A stretch of 64,000 nucleotides of DNA from contig NC_092617.1 of the NCBI RefSeq assembly GCF_047663525.1, positions 4,220,501-4,284,500 of the forward strand, given 5' to 3'. Positions 34,030 through 45,470 of this stretch are shown piece by piece. Origin of the DNA: Anas platyrhynchos. Its lineage: Eukaryota > Chordata > Aves > Anseriformes > Anatidae. The position numbers were made by a program, and so were the translations under genes. The notes beneath the pieces are model-generated. The model did no database searches and was not told the origin of the DNA. It worked only from the letters and a program-made list of their open reading frames with translations. How positions within the stretch are numbered: the stretch's first letter is position 1; every line of letters begins with the position of its first letter.

Positions 34030-35559
34030 AGGGGTCTTCTACAGCTGGGGATGGGTCTTATTCTACCTGTAATATGGCATAGAAAATGTTTTAGAGAATG
34101 GTATTTTGAGGGGACATTTTAACAGGAAGACTGAGGATTGGTTTATCTGAAATGGAAGACTTACTTGGATTCTGTGCTTTCAGAGTCTTGGTGTGGAGGA
34201 GAGGCAGGTTTCATGACAATGAATTTTCCCGATTGTAGAGGATATGGAGACTCCAAGATTATTCCAGTGAGAGATCAATATGGCAACAATTAAACTGCAG
34301 GCACCTCAGACTAAAGACTGAAACAACAACGTTTGTTGTCTTCTCAGGACTTATCAGGTCTTTAGGAGCTGCAGCCCCCATGATGCCCTGTACTCAGGAA
34401 TTGCACAGCTTGTGGGATGGGGTCTGTAAGGAAGGACTTAGAAGATGCATGGGGACAGAGATCCTGTTTCCAGCAGGGACATAGGAAGGCAGTAGAGATA
34501 TGAAAAGGGCAGGTGGTGAGAGGGAGCATCTGCCAGAAATGCTGTGGAAGGAAGGGCTCAGGCACCTCACTGCCAGACCCTGCAGGGCAGGTGCCTTCCC
34601 TGGGACACCCCCTGCTCTCCTCTCCCACCAGCACAACCTCTGCCCTCAAGCCCCCAGTTTCCCCAGCAGGAGCTGCCTCATCTGCAAGCAGAGCTGCAGC
34701 ACAGGAGGGTCTGCTGAGTGTCCGTCTGTCTCTCCCTGGCCTTGCCTCCCCTGGCAGCAGCACGCTGGCATTCCTCCTGGCTTCTCCAGCTGGCCGTGCT
34801 GCTGCTGCTCTTGTTCCCAGGCTGGCTGGGGATGGGGGTTTCACATGCCCATGGGGTGAGCCCTCGGTGTGTTGGGTTAGAGGGGAGTAGGGGGACAGGG
34901 TGAGGGTTCTGGAGATGGGCACTTTGAGCCTGGATGTCTCTGCTCTCAGCAGCCTCTTTGTTCTTTTCACTCAAACGTGTGTAGATCTTCCCTGCAGCTC
35001 TCACAGGGCATCTGAGACCGCACTTGATGGACAGACTGGCTGTCCTCCCTGAAGAACACTGTGCGCTAAAGTGACAGTCCCTTTTTCTGTGATGATGATG
35101 ATCTGCAAGGATTCACTTTGAGTCCAGCAGAAGTAACCAGGGTTTGTGACTTGGAAACACTCCTCAGGAGTGGTGGGACAGCTGAAACAAAAAATCAAAA
35201 ACAACAATTTGAAATAATAATAATAAAAAGTCTCCACAGCTCTGCTCTGCAGTTTGTTGAACTGGGAGTAATGCTTGGGCAAAATTCTTTGAGATTAGGA
35301 GGGAAGTGAAACTGACATTCCTCCATGTTCCTCTTCAACTCTTGCTGTAGAACAGGACTGATTCCTGCATTGCCCACAGTAGAGCCTCCTGTTCCAACAG
35401 ACACCCACAGGCAGAATGAATCAGGATGCAAGAAAGGGATCTGCCAAATGTCTGCCAGAAAGTACACAATATAGGCAATGATTTTAAATGAAAAACTGAA
35501 TTTGTTTCCCTCTGATACATTTCTTGTACTTTATTACTCTCATCCTCTTCTTTGTTCAG
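34030..35559 (+). other. Putative first intron of OR4
   Basis: Matches the OR6 upstream region inverted (34680-34860 with 60320-60430, and 34840-34870 with 59700-59735), but lacks the CR1 present there. No gene is seen; GC-rich frames at 34360-34970 are open on both strands and not shared as ORFs. Confidence 0.5.
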
Positions 35560-35581
35560 GACCACATCTCCAAAAAAGAAG

Positions 35582-36514
35582 ATGCCCAACAGAAGCACCA
35601 TCACTGAGTTCCTCCTGCTGGCATTCACAGACACGTGCGAGCTGCAGCTCCTGCACTTCGCGCTCTTCCTGGGCATCTACCTGGCTGCCCTCCTGGGCAA
35701 CGGCCTCATCCTCAGCGCCGTAGCCTGCCACCACCGCCTCCACACCCCCATGTACTTCTTCCTCCTCAACCTCGCCCTCCTCGACCTGGGCTGCATCTCC
35801 ACCACTCTGCCCAAAGCCATGGCCAATGCCCTCCGGGACACCAGGGCCATCTCCTATCAAGGATGTGCTACACAGGTCTTTTTCTTTCTCTTCTTTATAG
35901 CAGCAGAATATTCTATTCTCACTATCATGGCCTACGACCGCTATGTTGCCATCTGCAAGCCCCTGCAGTACGGGAGCCTCCTGGGCAGCAGAGCTTGTGT
36001 CCAGATGGCAGCGGCTGCCTGGGGCAGTGGCTTTCTCAATGCTGTCCTGCATACGACCACTACTTTTTCCCTACCCCTCTGCCAAGGCAATGCTGTGGAC
36101 CAGTTCTTCTGTGAGATCCCCCACATCCTCAAGCTCTCCTGCTCAGATTCAGACTACCTAAAGGAAGTTAGACTTCTGGTGGTTAGTGCATGTTTTGCAT
36201 TAGTTTGTTTTGTTTTCATTTTGGTGTCCTATGTGCAGATCTTCAGGGCAGTGCTGAGGATGCCCTCTGAGCACGGCAGGCACAAAGCCTTTTCCACATG
36301 CCTCCCTCACCTGGCTGTGGTATCCCTCTTTATCAGCACTGCCATGTTTGCCTACCTTAAGCCCCCCTCCATCTCCTCCCCATCCTTGGACCTGATGGTG
36401 TCAGTTCTGTACTCAGGGGTGCCTCCAGCAGTGAACCCGCTCATCTATAGCATGAGGAACCAGGAGCTGAAAGCCACACTGAAGAAACTGATTCTAGTGG
36501 TAATATTTACTTAG
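35582..36514 (+). CDS. Olfactory receptor, OR14-like (OR4)
   Basis: A 310-residue odorant GPCR. N3-R-S glycosylation site, LLGN, HTPMYFFL, MAYDRYVAICKPLQYGS, KAFSTCLPHL and NPLIYSMRNQE are intact. It has one extra residue just before TM5 (SCSDSDYLKE, where the others have SC.DAYLRE or similar), in the loop near the odorant pocket. TM5 (VSACFALVCFVFI) groups with OR2. A cysteine replaces the usual arginine near the N-terminus (TDTCELQ instead of ADTRELQ). The frame is open ten codons upstream, but the MPN start is conserved and an excellent acceptor ends at 35559, 22 nt before the ATG. AATAAA begins two bases after the stop codon (36516-36521), unusually close to be a poly(A) signal. No defect is seen. 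Confidence 0.94.
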   Translation: MPNRSTITEFLLLAFTDTCELQLLHFALFLGIYLAALLGNGLILSAVACHHRLHTPMYFFLLNLALLDLGCISTTLPKAMANALRDTRAISYQGCATQVFFFLFFIAAEYSILTIMAYDRYVAICKPLQYGSLLGSRACVQMAAAAWGSGFLNAVLHTTTTFSLPLCQGNAVDQFFCEIPHILKLSCSDSDYLKEVRLLVVSACFALVCFVFILVSYVQIFRAVLRMPSEHGRHKAFSTCLPHLAVVSLFISTAMFAYLKPPSISSPSLDLMVSVLYSGVPPAVNPLIYSMRNQELKATLKKLILVVIFT

Positions 36515-36591
36515 CAATAAATTGGCTATCTCACTTTTCTAGTTTACCTCAAGTTAATATCAGGCAATATATGACCTCTAGGTATAGCATT

Positions 36592-37845
36592 TGTCCTTGT
36601 TTCAGCTCGGAGAGTGTTAATTTTCCTCGTAGTAGCTGGTAGGGTGTTATATTTTGGCTTAGGATGAGAAGAGTGCTGATGAAATGCTGATGTTTTACTT
36701 GTTGCAGAGCAGTGCTTACAGCTAATTAGAGCTAATGGTTGTTTGGTGTTTAGCTGCCAGCCGGGTTAAACCACAACAATCCTTTTTAGCACCCAATGTG
36801 GGGCTCAAAGCGTTGAGATAACGACAGATCTGACCAGAATGTGTTAAACTAAAATAAGTATAACTATTAGACCTGCATAATAGTTGCTAGTCACAATGCT
36901 GATTGCTTTAATATCAAGTCTGCTGCACCTGTTTTCCAAACTGAGTTTTATAGCACGTTACTTTCTGTATGTGCTCCCTGTCATGCTGTTTATACTTTCT
37001 GGGCCCCGGTTTAAAATTGTTATGGTACTGTGCGGTATAACAGTGGCTTATGATATGATGAAATTTCTGGTCATGACCCTAACCTGGTATTTGTACTCAG
37101 CACTGTCGTAAACTCTATACTTTGGAAACCATATCTCGGAAACAATTAGCAATTACACCTATTGTTTTTTTTTGTTTTGTTTTGTTTTGTTTTTTGGTCA
37201 AGGATCCAATCTGTGGAGGGGAAAGAAGGAGACATTTTTTCTTACTCTTTCAACCTTCCTTTCTCCTTCACTTCCCTCTTATCCTCCGAGCTTGGTACGA
37301 TAGTTCTCCAAGATGTTGAATATCCTTGGGACACTCAGACGAGCATGTTCTTGTTGTTATGTCTCCTGAATGTGCTTCAGGTTTTGTTTAAGGTTAAACA
37401 ACCACTTAGGAATTTTATCCAGAGATATGTCCTGAGGTGGGACACTTGTGAGTGGCAGGGAGTGTGGGAGGATACGGGCAGGTTTCTAGAGCAGTGGGCA
37501 CTTCCAGTGTTTTGGAAATTCTCCCCTGAACAACTGCAAAATCCTAAAAATGGGTAGAATGCTTGAAAAAAGGGTGTCATGACTCTGGCAGTTCCAAAAT
37601 GACACAAATCACTGGAGTGTGCTGGGGTCTGGCCCATGCCTATCGAGCTGCAGCTGATACTACTACCAACTTAGTGACAGACCCTGCGGCCACTCCAAGT
37701 CCTGTGACAGACCCAATGGCCACTCCGACCCCTACGATGGACCCTGCAGCCGCTCCAGCTCCTGCTCCTGCAGCTGCTCCGGCTCCTGTGGCTGGGTGAG
37801 AGAAATGAGCTGTAGCACTGCAAGTAGCCCCTGTAGAGAATATTC
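36592..37845 (+). mobile_element. ERVL-like element: shortened LTR, PBS region, leader, gag-like end
   Basis: A 187-base LTR (TGTCCTTG at 36592 to CCACAACA at 36778) appears internally deleted relative to the usual length of such LTRs. A primer-binding-site-like region follows (TAGCACCCAATGTGGGGCT, 36788-36806), then leader and a Pro/Ala/Thr-rich coding remnant (37660-37800). The sequence ends against an OR fragment at 37847. There is no gag, pro or pol frame of useful length. Confidence 0.7.
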
Positions 37846-37846
37846 C

Positions 37847-37969
37847 GTGGCAGTTCTGTACATGGTGGTGCCTATAGCACCGAACCCCCTCATCTACAGC
37901 ATGAGGAACCAGGAGCTCAAGAAAGCCTTGTGGAAACATGCTTCTTTGGCATCAATAATGTGCCTATAA
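37847..37969 (+). pseudogene. OR 3'-end fragment (TM7 and tail)
   Basis: Forty in-frame codons from VAVLY through the NPLIYSMRNQEL motif to a TAA. Everything 5' of TM7 is missing and replaced by ERV sequence. It lies 1.3 kb downstream of OR4 in the same orientation. P replaces V in the PAVNP motif (APNPLIY). Confidence 0.9.
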
Positions 37970-38560
37970 AACGAACAGGACAGACAGGTTTTCTAAAAAA
38001 CCTCTTCATATAACAGCTTGCAATTCTTCTATTATTTTTAAATTATTTCTTAAACTTGTGATTTTGACTGAATTCTACTCATGTCTTCCTGCCTACTAAT
38101 TATTTATTATCTGTCACCCAATCATCTAATATACCTACAGAACTGGGTTCTCTGTGGATAAATAGAATAAAGAAGCTGTGAACTTTGTGGGTGTCAGCTG
38201 CCGTCTCTTCCCATCTCCTCTTGAGGGCCAAGAGCCCAGCTGCCACATGCAGGAGCAGCTCCGGTGGCCCTCGGGGCTGCCCCCCCTGCCCGCTGGGCTC
38301 TGCCTCTCTGCTGCCTTCGGGTCGGGACTGCTGCTTCCCTGGAGCCATGGCCATGGCCAGCAGCAGGACGTGGCCTTGTCACTGCTGCTCTCTTTTGGTC
38401 TCCACATTTTTCTACTGTGCTCTTATATTTGGATAAGCTGCCAGATCTCATGTACCTTGGTGACAGTCCTGTTGTCTTTGCAGTGGCATCCCTGTGGCTG
38501 CAGGCAGCAGCAGGCACTGTGCAGCCCTGGGTCACAGCTGGCCTCCCTCCTAACACCACA
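37970..38560 (+). repeat. Epsilon block (OR 3' flank type)
   Basis: Matches 57180-57640 and partly 47370-47590 in reverse. In all three places it lies next to an OR 3'-end fragment. It includes a GACAATAAAG-like or AATAAAG motif (38168 on the plus strand), so it may derive from an OR 3' UTR. Confidence 0.55.
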
Positions 38561-39740
38561 GTAACAAAAGGGGCTGCTCAAGGCAAACCCAGAAGCCTGG
38601 ATGCCTTTTCCAAAGCTGCTGTCAGGAATATAGACAAGGGGTTACTCCTTGCTCTTCTGTTTTCTGGGCTTCTTCATGGAGTGATAGACACAGGCTGAAA
38701 GTCCCAGGGGGTCTGTGAACGAACAAAGTGATGGACCCAGAGCTCAATTTGTAGTGGCACTTCTCCAAGCAGACAGCAACTGATCTTGGACTCATCAGCA
38801 CTGGACTGTGCCCCCCGCAGTGTGGGTAGCCGATGCCATCCTGGAGAAGAATCTGGAGCTGCCAGAAGATGTCAGGGAAACCCAGGGAAAACGAGCTCAG
38901 TGCACAGTGAATAGAAAACTTCATAAAATGAGTGACCGTCCAATGAAAGTTCTGGTAAAGGAAAAGGAGAATCTGAGGAGTCCATGGGCTAAAGGAGGGC
39001 TCTGCAATGCCCTCAAATCTGAGGGGACCATGTGCTAAGGGGGATGCACAAACCTCCTCCAGTGAGATGCAACTACTGCAGGAGAAGAGGGGAAGGTTGG
39101 AGAGACACATGGGACCTGTAGGCAAGTGTGGTGTGTGCAAAGCATTTGGAGATATATGCAGGGGCAGCAGTGTGAGCCCAGGAGACAGCAGTGAATGGAG
39201 CCCACAGACCAAAAGCCTGTCCAAGGTGGACTGACCAGAGCTCAATTGCTCAGTCTGGTGTGAGCAGGCAGAGGAGAGCTCTGCAGCCCCAGGGCACACA
39301 GCAGCCCCAGCAAAGGAGCCTGGCAAGTGATTGCTTGCAGCCCTGGGGCAATGGCAGTGATCCCATGAGCTGGGTCTGCCTCCCAGCCTGCCCAGCATGG
39401 CCCTGCAAAGTGCCCCTGTGCCCCGGGCACCACAGCCCCCTCGCTCTGCAGAGCAGCACCTCTGGTTGTCATGTCAGAGATCTCAAATTTTGACTAAACT
39501 CATACCTCAAGGCTGTTTTCAATTTTCTCCATAGAGGCAACCACTGCCTCCAAGATGACTGAGGGGAGGTAAATCCTGCATGAAGGCCTGCAAAATGTTA
39601 GCCTGGATCCATAGGAGTCATTCTGGAACCAACACTTGTACGTTGGATGTACACTTTTGTGGAGGTGCAGAGATGATGGGCACTTGCAGGATGCTCCTAC
39701 AAAACTTTGTGCCCTTTTCCCTACTGACTACAACACCACT
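38561..39740. other. GC-rich repeated stretch, no gene called
   Basis: A minus-strand frame of 258 codons (38622-39398) overlaps open frames on the other strand. Parts resemble 6350-6660 and 46340-46540. No domain is recognised; I do not call it coding. Confidence 0.35.
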
Positions 39741-40232
39741 TCTGTCTCAGCAACAGAGTAGCCGGCAGAACGAGACAGATCCTCTGATTCCATGAAAGCC
39801 ACCAGAAAGCTGATCCCAATAAGAAAACCAATATGAGGATGACAGGAGAAGCCTGGCCACCAGAGAAGTGAGATTTGGGGGAGGGAAGAGGAGCTTGGGA
39901 AGCAGGAATTAACAATTTTGTAGAGGTAAGAGGTTTCATGTAATATTGATGATGCTTTAAAACTGACTTAAAACAGCCACGTTACTGTATTTTGACCAGT
40001 AACCCTAGTCCCTAAACCTGAATGTTGCTCCAACACCTTGAGAGAAATCCACTGCTGTAATACCTGACCTCAGAGTATTCCTTCAAGCAGAACACAGCCC
40101 ATAGCCCCTTTCCCTTACCTTTAGTCTCTTGCTCACCCTAATCTCTTCCTTAACACTATCATTAAAACACTTTTTTTAACCCTAGATGACTTCTTGGCAG
40201 AACTAAAAAAAAAACAGAAACCATGAAGTCAT
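39741..40232 (-). repeat. Delta block interrupted by CR1 (continues 42473-42590)
   Basis: Collinear with 20750-21250 and 31040-31540. The match resumes after the CR1 with TTGTCCATACC at 42475. Beta is not seen here. Confidence 0.7.
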
Positions 40233-42472
40233 AGTGACCATGAAGTGGTTGAGTTCAAAATTTACGGTGACAGAAGGAAAAGTGCCACCAAAACCTCATC
40301 CCTAGATATGGGGAAAGCGGACTTCAGGCTGCTCAGGGAACTAGTCAGCAAGGTCCCCTGGGAAGCTGCTCTTGAAGGCCTCGATGTCCACCAGTGCTGG
40401 TCATTCTTTAAGCGATGCCTCCTAGAAGCACAAGATCAGGCAATTCCTAAATATCGCAAGTCAGGCAGGCGGGGCAGGAGGCCGGCGTGGCTGACCAGGA
40501 ACATTCTGATGGAGATTAGACGGAAACAGAGAGTGTTTCGCTACTGGAAGGAGGGCCAGGTGTCATGGAAAGAATACAGGGATGCTGTTTGTGTTTGTAG
40601 GAAGAAAATTCGTGTGGCTAAAGCACACCTAGAGTTGAAGCTGGCTGTGTCTGTGAGAGAAAATAAAAAGGGGTTTTTTAGATATGTGAATGGAAAAAGG
40701 AGAACTAAAGAATACATAGGGCCGCTCCTTGATAGGGAAGGTCTCCTCACAGACAATGACATAGGCAAAGCAGAGACGCTTGACGCCTTCTTTGCCTCTG
40801 TCTTCAATGCCGATGATGGGCTTCGGGACCCAGGGTGCCCCGAGCTGGAGGACCGGGAGGGTGGGGATGACAAACTGCCAACTGACCCTGAACGTGTGCG
40901 GGATCTGCTACTCCACCTGGATCCCTACAAGTCCATGGGTCCAGATGGGATTCATCCCCGGGTGCTGAAGGAGCTGGCGGACGTCATCACGGAACCTCTC
41001 TCAATTATTTTTCAACGATCCTGGGAGTCTGGAGAGGTCCCGGTAGACTGGAAGCTGGCAAATGTTGTGCCGATTTTCAAGAAGGGTCAGAAAGAAGAGC
41101 GTAGCAATTACAGGCCTGTCAGTCTCACGTCAGTGCCTGGTAAAATCATGGAGAAGATGGTTCTCGAACGTATTGAGGCGCACCTGGGGGACAAAGCAGT
41201 CATTGGTCCCAGCCAGCATGGGTTTGTGAAGGGTAGGTCCTGCCTAACTAACCTGATTTCCTTTTAGGATAAGATCACCCGTATGGTGGACCAAGGGAAA
41301 CCAGCTGATGTGATTTTTTTGGACTTCAGCAAGGTTTTTGACACGGTTTCCCATAGGATCCTACTGGACAAAATGTCCAGCATACAGCTAAATAAAAACA
41401 TCATACGATGGGTGAGCAATTGGCTAACGGGCAGGGCCCAAAGGGTTATGGTAAATGGGGCTGCGTCAGGCTGGTGGGCGGTCACCAGTGGGGTCCCTCA
41501 AGGCTCCATTTTAGGGCCGGTACTTTTCAATATCTTTATAAGCGATCTGGATGTAGGAATAGAAGGCATTTTGAGCAAGTTTGCTGATGACACCAAACTT
41601 GGAGGAGTTATGGACTCGAATGAGGGTGGAAAGGCCTTGCAGAGGGATCTGGATAGGTTGGAGAGCTGGGCGATCACCAACCGCATGAAGTTCAATAAGA
41701 GCAAGTGCCGGGTCCTGCACCTGGGACGGGGAAACCCTGGCTGCACGTACAGACTGGGCGATGAGACACTGGAGAGCAGCCTAGAAGAGAGGGATCTGGG
41801 GGTCGTGGTAGACAACAAGTTGAATATGAGCCGGCAGTGTGCCCTGGCAGCCAGGAGGGCCAACCGTGTCCTGGGGTGCATCAAGCACGGCATCGCTAGT
41901 AGGTCGAGGGAGGTGATTGTCCCGCTCTACTCTGCGCTGTTGCGGCCTCACCTCGAGTACTGTGTGCAGTTCTGGGCACCACAGTATAAAAAGGACATGA
42001 AACTGTTGGAGAGTGTCCAGAGGAGGGCTACGAAGATGGTGAAAGGCCTGGAGGGGAAGACGTACGAGGAACGGCTGAGGGCACTGGGCCTGTTCAGCCT
42101 GGAGAAGAGGAGGCTGAGGGGAGACCTCATCGCAGTCTACAACTTCCTCGTAAGGGGGTGTCGAGAGGCAGGAGACCTTTTCTCCATTAACACCAGTGAC
42201 AGGACCCGCGGGAATGGAGTTAAGCTGAGGCAGGGGAAGTTTAGGCTGGACATCAGGAAGGGGTTCTTCACAGAGAGAGTGGTTGCACACTGGAACAGGC
42301 TCCCCAGGGAAGTGGTCACTGCACCGAGCCTGACTGAATTTAAGAAGAGATTGGACTGTGCACTTAGTCACATGGTCTGAACTTGGGTAGACCTGTGCGG
42401 TGTCAAGAGTTGGACTTGATGATCCTTAAGGGTCCCTTCCAACTCAGGATATTCTATGATTCTATGATTCTA
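40233..42472 (+). mobile_element. CR1 LINE, nearly intact reverse transcriptase ORF
   Basis: This non-LTR retrotransposon copy starts at the SDH motif that closes the APE endonuclease (40233-40241); the rest of the endonuclease is truncated. RT follows in one frame: PDGIHPRVLKEL, YRPVSLTSVPGK, then LDFSK.FDTVSH (41327) and the catalytic FADD (41581). Only one in-frame stop, TAG at 41265-41267, breaks the frame between 40233 and the natural end at 42380. The 3' UTR ends with ATTCTATG repeats (42449-42472). It is the best preserved CR1 in the window, hence relatively young. Confidence 0.95.
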
Positions 42473-42654
42473 AGTTTGTCCATACCCCAGCCACAGACCT
42501 GACACCCTATGCAGAACACCAAATCCTCCCAACAAAACTTTGCTTAATCTCTCACCCAAGAAAGGTGAGCCCTTGTTCAAGGCCAGTTGGCAGGTAAATT
42601 TGGGCAACCTAATCTAATGGAAATTGTCTCTGTCCATAGAAGAAGGTTTGACTA

Positions 42655-43080
42655 GACGATCACAGAATCACAAAATCATCTAGGTTGGAAGAGACCTTCA
42701 AGATCACCTAGTCCAACCTCTGACCTAACACTAAACAGTCCTCCACTAAACCATATCACTAAGTTCAACATCTAAATGTCTTTTACAGACCTCCAGGGAT
42801 GGTGACTCAACCACTTCCTTGGACAGCCCATTCCAATGCCTAACAACCCTTTCAGTAAAGTTTTTCCTAATATCCAACCTAAACCTCCCCTGGCATGACT
42901 TTAGCCCATTCCCCCTCATCCAGTCACTGGGCACGTGGGAGAACAGACCAACCCCCACGTCTCTACAGCCTTCTTTGAGGTAGCTGTAGAGAGCAAAAAG
43001 GTCACCCCTGATCCTCCTCTTCTCCAGGCTGAACAATCCCAGCTCCCTCAGCTGCTCCTTGTAAGATTTGTCCTGGGTTA
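42655..43080 (-). mobile_element. CR1 LINE 3' fragment
   Basis: CR1 terminus at 42660 (CACAGAATCACAAAATCATC in reverse), 3' UTR and the end of the RT frame ([15 protein letters not shown]). Degenerate. Confidence 0.8.
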
Positions 43081-44479
43081 CACGTACTTGGGTAGTGTAA
43101 GGCACAATGCAATTCTTTTTGCCTTCTGCATCTACAGCACAGGAAGTAGGACTGCCCTACTCTATTGACTGGACAATAGAGTAGGGTAAAAAAAAGTAGA
43201 TGTCTTTAATTTTCACCCTGAGTTTTCCAAAGACCCAAGAGAAACCATGGATGACCAGGTACCTACTGATACTTAATCTGTATTTCTCTGGTTCCAATGG
43301 TCATTACAATTTTATTTTATTTTATTTTATTTATTTTATTTTATTTTGTTTTATTTTACTTTATCAAAAAAAAAACCAAAAAAAAAACGTGACTTGTCTT
43401 AGAAAGGCTTTCATGTGCAGGGCTGGGCTGCAGTTACAGGGACAAAGACCACTGCTGGCAGTGGAGGTGTTAGACCTCCAGACTCTGCTATTCCTCCCTA
43501 TGGAGGTCTCCAAAGAAGTCACCCTGGATCAATAGCAAGAGGACAATGACACTCAAAACAGAAATGCAGCAAAATTCAACCTTTAAAAGTACAAAAGATT
43601 TTTTATTAGGTGCTTTTTGAAATCTTCTTTGACTACATCATACAAGCTCTGTAATTAGCTACACAAGGCATGAAGCCTTGAAGAAAACTATCAAAGAGAT
43701 GTTAGGAGTTTCTGTGTTTTAATGAGTTCCATGGTGTATTGTGGTGCTGAGTCTATGAAGCTCAGGTACTGAGAGGAGAATAATGCAACTGCTAGAGAAA
43801 GTAAAGTCAGAAAGAAAAGTTGAAGTGACTTGGAATATTAATGGGCCCCAGTGAGGTCTGTTACTAACAAAGCCTCCCCAGGGACTCGTTAGGGTAGATA
43901 ATTGGAGTCCATGGTTACAGACAGTCAAAGCACTGCACTGAGAAAAGTGTTGGTTGGTTTTGGTGAAACAGAAGAGCCAAGGCCTGACCTCAGCCACTGG
44001 AAGGGGAGATCCTGCACCCCCAAGTCCAGCTCAAGGTTCTTGCTGGGGTCTGTGGGCTGTGGTGGGCAATGTGATGCCATGAGAAGAACAGTGGTGTGAC
44101 ACCTCTAAGGTGCTGCACAGGGTTGAAAGGAATCTATTTGGCCCCATCACAATGAATATAACATCTCCTCATAAACTCTAGCCAAGGGGACAAAAAATTC
44201 AGGGCTGTTGGGGCCTGCCATTCTTGCCAGCACCCTCTGCCTTCTCCTCGGCAGGCTTTCCTATGCTGTCCCACACATCACCCTATTTTCTTAAAGTCTG
44301 CAGACACCCATCTCAGTTCACCAACTTGCTTTCATGCCTTGCTTTCACCGATATCTGGTCAGCCCTGAGCAGCTGTTCCTTGAAACACAAAGCCAGGGTC
44401 TTATCAGAGGGTGACGTATAGAACCATTGCATGACATCTTGAGGGACATTTCTTCCTCCTTGTGACCAGTGCCAGCCTT
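43081..44479 (+). repeat. Direct copy of the 8430-9840 duplicon
   Basis: Collinear with 8450-9840 (offset about 34.6 kb). A (TTTTA)n array at 43306-43366 and A-rich tracts replace the (TTCTA)n array. No gene is seen. Confidence 0.75.
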
Positions 44480-45470
44480 CCATGGAACATTTTGTGGCAG
44501 TTTTTTTTTTTTTCCTGCTCTTTCCTACTACCAAAGGAAGCTCCATCAGGGTGGAAACCTCTCTTGAAGTAGGCATCCCAGCCCAATATGTTCTTTGCAG
44601 CCTCTCAGCCAAGCAGACACAAGTCACCTCAGCAGCATCTTCCAAGCCACAGGCCTGATGCTGGCCTTGCAGCTTCTTGGCTAGACACAGCCAAGCCTTG
44701 TGCCTGCTGCTGCTGTGCAGTCATGGACTCAAGCAGAAGGGACAGGACAACCCATGTTGGGGCCTTCTTTCTGCCTGGGTCCTCCTGGCTCTGGAGGCAG
44801 AGGGAATCCTACCGTCAGCATGCCAACTTGGTGCCTTGACTTCTCAAATGTCAAGGGTGACCTGACACCTCCAGACACAAGTGACCTCACAGTCCCTTTC
44901 TGTGACACGTTCCTGCTGCTGCCCTATCAAGTGCAGAGACAGAAGTGACCTCACAATCACTGCCACAGTCACATTCCTCGTGCTGGGGCAGGAGATGATG
45001 AGGCAGAGCTGAGCTCTTCAGAGCATCCCCACCCATCTCCTCCTTGTGGCCCACAAGCTGATCAGCTCAGGGTGAGCAAAAGAGTAAAGGTAAAGGAAAG
45101 GGTCTATGGGCTGGGTTTTGGCTTCAAGGGATACTTTGAGGTCAGGCATAAGAGTAGTGGATTCCTTTCAGGGTGTGGAGTAACATTTATTTTGGGAATT
45201 AATGTCACTGGTTAAAATAGGGGAATGACTGTTTTAAGCCATCGTTACAGCAGAATCAACATTGCCTAAATGTTCGAACCTCACAGAAATCACTAATTTC
45301 TGCTAGCCAAACTCCTTTATACTCCCTAAAATCTCACATCTCTCCTGGCCAGGCATTTCCTGGAATTCCCCATATCAGTCAATTTTGTAGGGGCAACTTT
45401 CTGATGGCTTTCATGATCTCAGAGTGTCTGTCTCATATCTGTTGCCTACTCCTTTCTTGAGACTGACGTG
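44480..45470 (+). repeat. Alpha-beta-delta module, copy 4 (internally deleted)
   Basis: The 61-codon frame is cut after MDSSRRDRTTHVGAFF... by a deletion near 44835; a second piece of beta with the VPSAALAW end lies at 45810-45900. Delta is at 45060-45450. Confidence 0.6.

Noticed and set aside
34362-34970. 202-codon minus-strand frame upstream of OR4
   Set aside because: Lies in the putative intron; the paralogous region near OR6 does not keep it.
36516-36521. AATAAA two bases after the OR4 stop as its poly(A) signal
   Set aside because: Too close to the stop codon to be confident; mentioned only as an oddity.
38622-39398. 258-codon minus-strand frame
   Set aside because: GC-rich sequence with open frames on both strands; homologous stretches elsewhere do not keep the frame; no domain.
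41265-41283. Two separate CR1 genes at 40233-41264 and 41283-42380
   Set aside because: Both lie in the same frame and are split by one TAG; it is a single RT ORF.
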